From: Lachnospiraceae bacterium
Lineage (GTDB): Bacteria; Bacillota_A; Clostridia; Lachnospirales; Lachnospiraceae
Length of the DNA: 5,432 nt
Assembly (NCBI GenBank): GCA_009774465.1
Contig: VSNT01000310.1
Coordinates: forward strand, 1-5,432
Reading direction: 5' to 3'
The position numbers were made by a program, and so were the translations under genes. Every line of letters starts with the position of its first letter. The first letter of the stretch is position 1. Below, one piece after another: positions 5,083 to 5,432 of the stretch. Under the pieces are notes generated by a model. The model did not search any database. It was given only the letters and a program-made list of their open reading frames with translations, and was not told the origin of the DNA.

Positions 5083-5432
5083 CAATTCCCGACGACAGCG
5101 ACACCTTATATATGGTGTCTGCAAAAATATTTACAACGGCGAGGCTACCCGGCTAAAACGGCATCCACTCTGCAGGAAGCACGAACTGTCATTCAGGAGG
5201 AAATGCCGCTGGTAATTTGCTGTAACCTCGACCTACCGGACGGTTCCGGCATGGATTTTCTGGACGAGGTACGGGCCGTACAAGGAGATTCCTTTGTGGT
5301 GGGGATGTTCCAAATGAAGAATCCCCCTGTCCGGTTTCTGCTGTTCTTTATCCTTACCGAGAACAACGACCTTACCACGGAATATGAATACCGGCATGAG
5401 GGCGTGAACGACTATATCACCTCCCCGGTAAA
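5079..5432 (+). pseudogene. Frameshifted receiver-domain (response-regulator) remnant, runs off the window
   Basis: A receiver-like protein is split over two frames. From TTG 5079 the first frame reads TIPDDSDTLYMV, the beta1 strand with its acidic Asp pair, then ends at a TAA (5154). The frame shifted by one continues the domain without a stop from about 5119 to the window end: QKYLQRRGYPAKTASTLQEA (helix 1), then NLDLPDGSG, ILTENND and GVNDYITSPV. Removing one base near 5118 restores YMVLQKYLQRRGYP, so a single-base insertion is likely. The phospho-acceptor Asp position holds Asn (codon 5224-5226) and the conserved Lys before Pro is Ser. About a dozen extra residues separate helix 3 from the LTE strand. 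The start overlaps the preceding stop (TTGA), but composition jumps here, so this looks like a junction rather than an operon. It is unlikely to be functional as a phosphorelay receiver. Confidence 0.7.

Noticed and set aside
5079..5114. Promoter with a perfect TTGACA at 5079-5084
   Set aside because: The nearest -10-like hexamers (TTATAT at 5106, TATATG at 5109) are 21-24 bp away, too far, and the hexamer lies within a stop codon and receiver-coding sequence.
1..5432. tRNA, rRNA, CRISPR array, insertion sequence or attachment site
   Set aside because: Scanning by eye showed no cloverleaf, no regularly spaced repeats, no transposase or integrase motif, and no matching direct repeats at the two composition boundaries.

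Overview
The window looks like accessory DNA from a low-to-moderate-GC Firmicute, most likely a gut Clostridium relative (Lachnospiraceae/Oscillospiraceae type). The reasons are strong AGGAGG-type ribosome binding sites, tightly packed genes, a Gram-positive lipoprotein signal, and a response regulator/kinase pair beside an FtsX/MacB-type ABC transporter. Cassettes of this kind are, from memory, common cargo of Tn1549-like conjugative elements in Clostridia. No recombinase, relaxase or conjugation gene lies in the window, so a mobile setting is inference only.

Layout: 1-302 is AT-rich and holds at most a 45-residue membrane peptide. 303-438 has coding-like frames on both strands but no complete gene, and looks like a remnant. 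439-4595 is a compact, more GC-rich cassette, all on the + strand: OmpR-family response regulator (491-1156), histidine kinase (1153-2268), ABC permease (2367-3731), 62-residue lipoprotein (3748-3936) and ABC ATPase (3948-4595). From about 4596 to 5082 the DNA is AT-rich again and carries an unrecognised, probably 5'-truncated gene. From about 5079 to the end is a more GC-rich, frameshifted receiver-domain pseudogene that runs off the window.

The best non-coding signal is a near-identical 22-bp element present twice, once before the regulator gene and once before the permease gene. Each copy is two tandem 11-bp half-sites (consensus TTYCATAYTGK), and a -10-like hexamer starts exactly 5 bp after each copy. 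This is the geometry expected for an OmpR-family activator. It predicts that the regulator controls its own operon and the transporter operon. A weak terminator between the kinase and the permease fits two separate transcripts.

Proposed working model (inference): the kinase senses an envelope signal, perhaps a peptide or drug with help from the lipoprotein and permease ectodomain. It phosphorylates the regulator at Asp52, which switches on the permease-lipoprotein-ATPase transporter and its own synthesis. The substrate cannot be read from the sequence.
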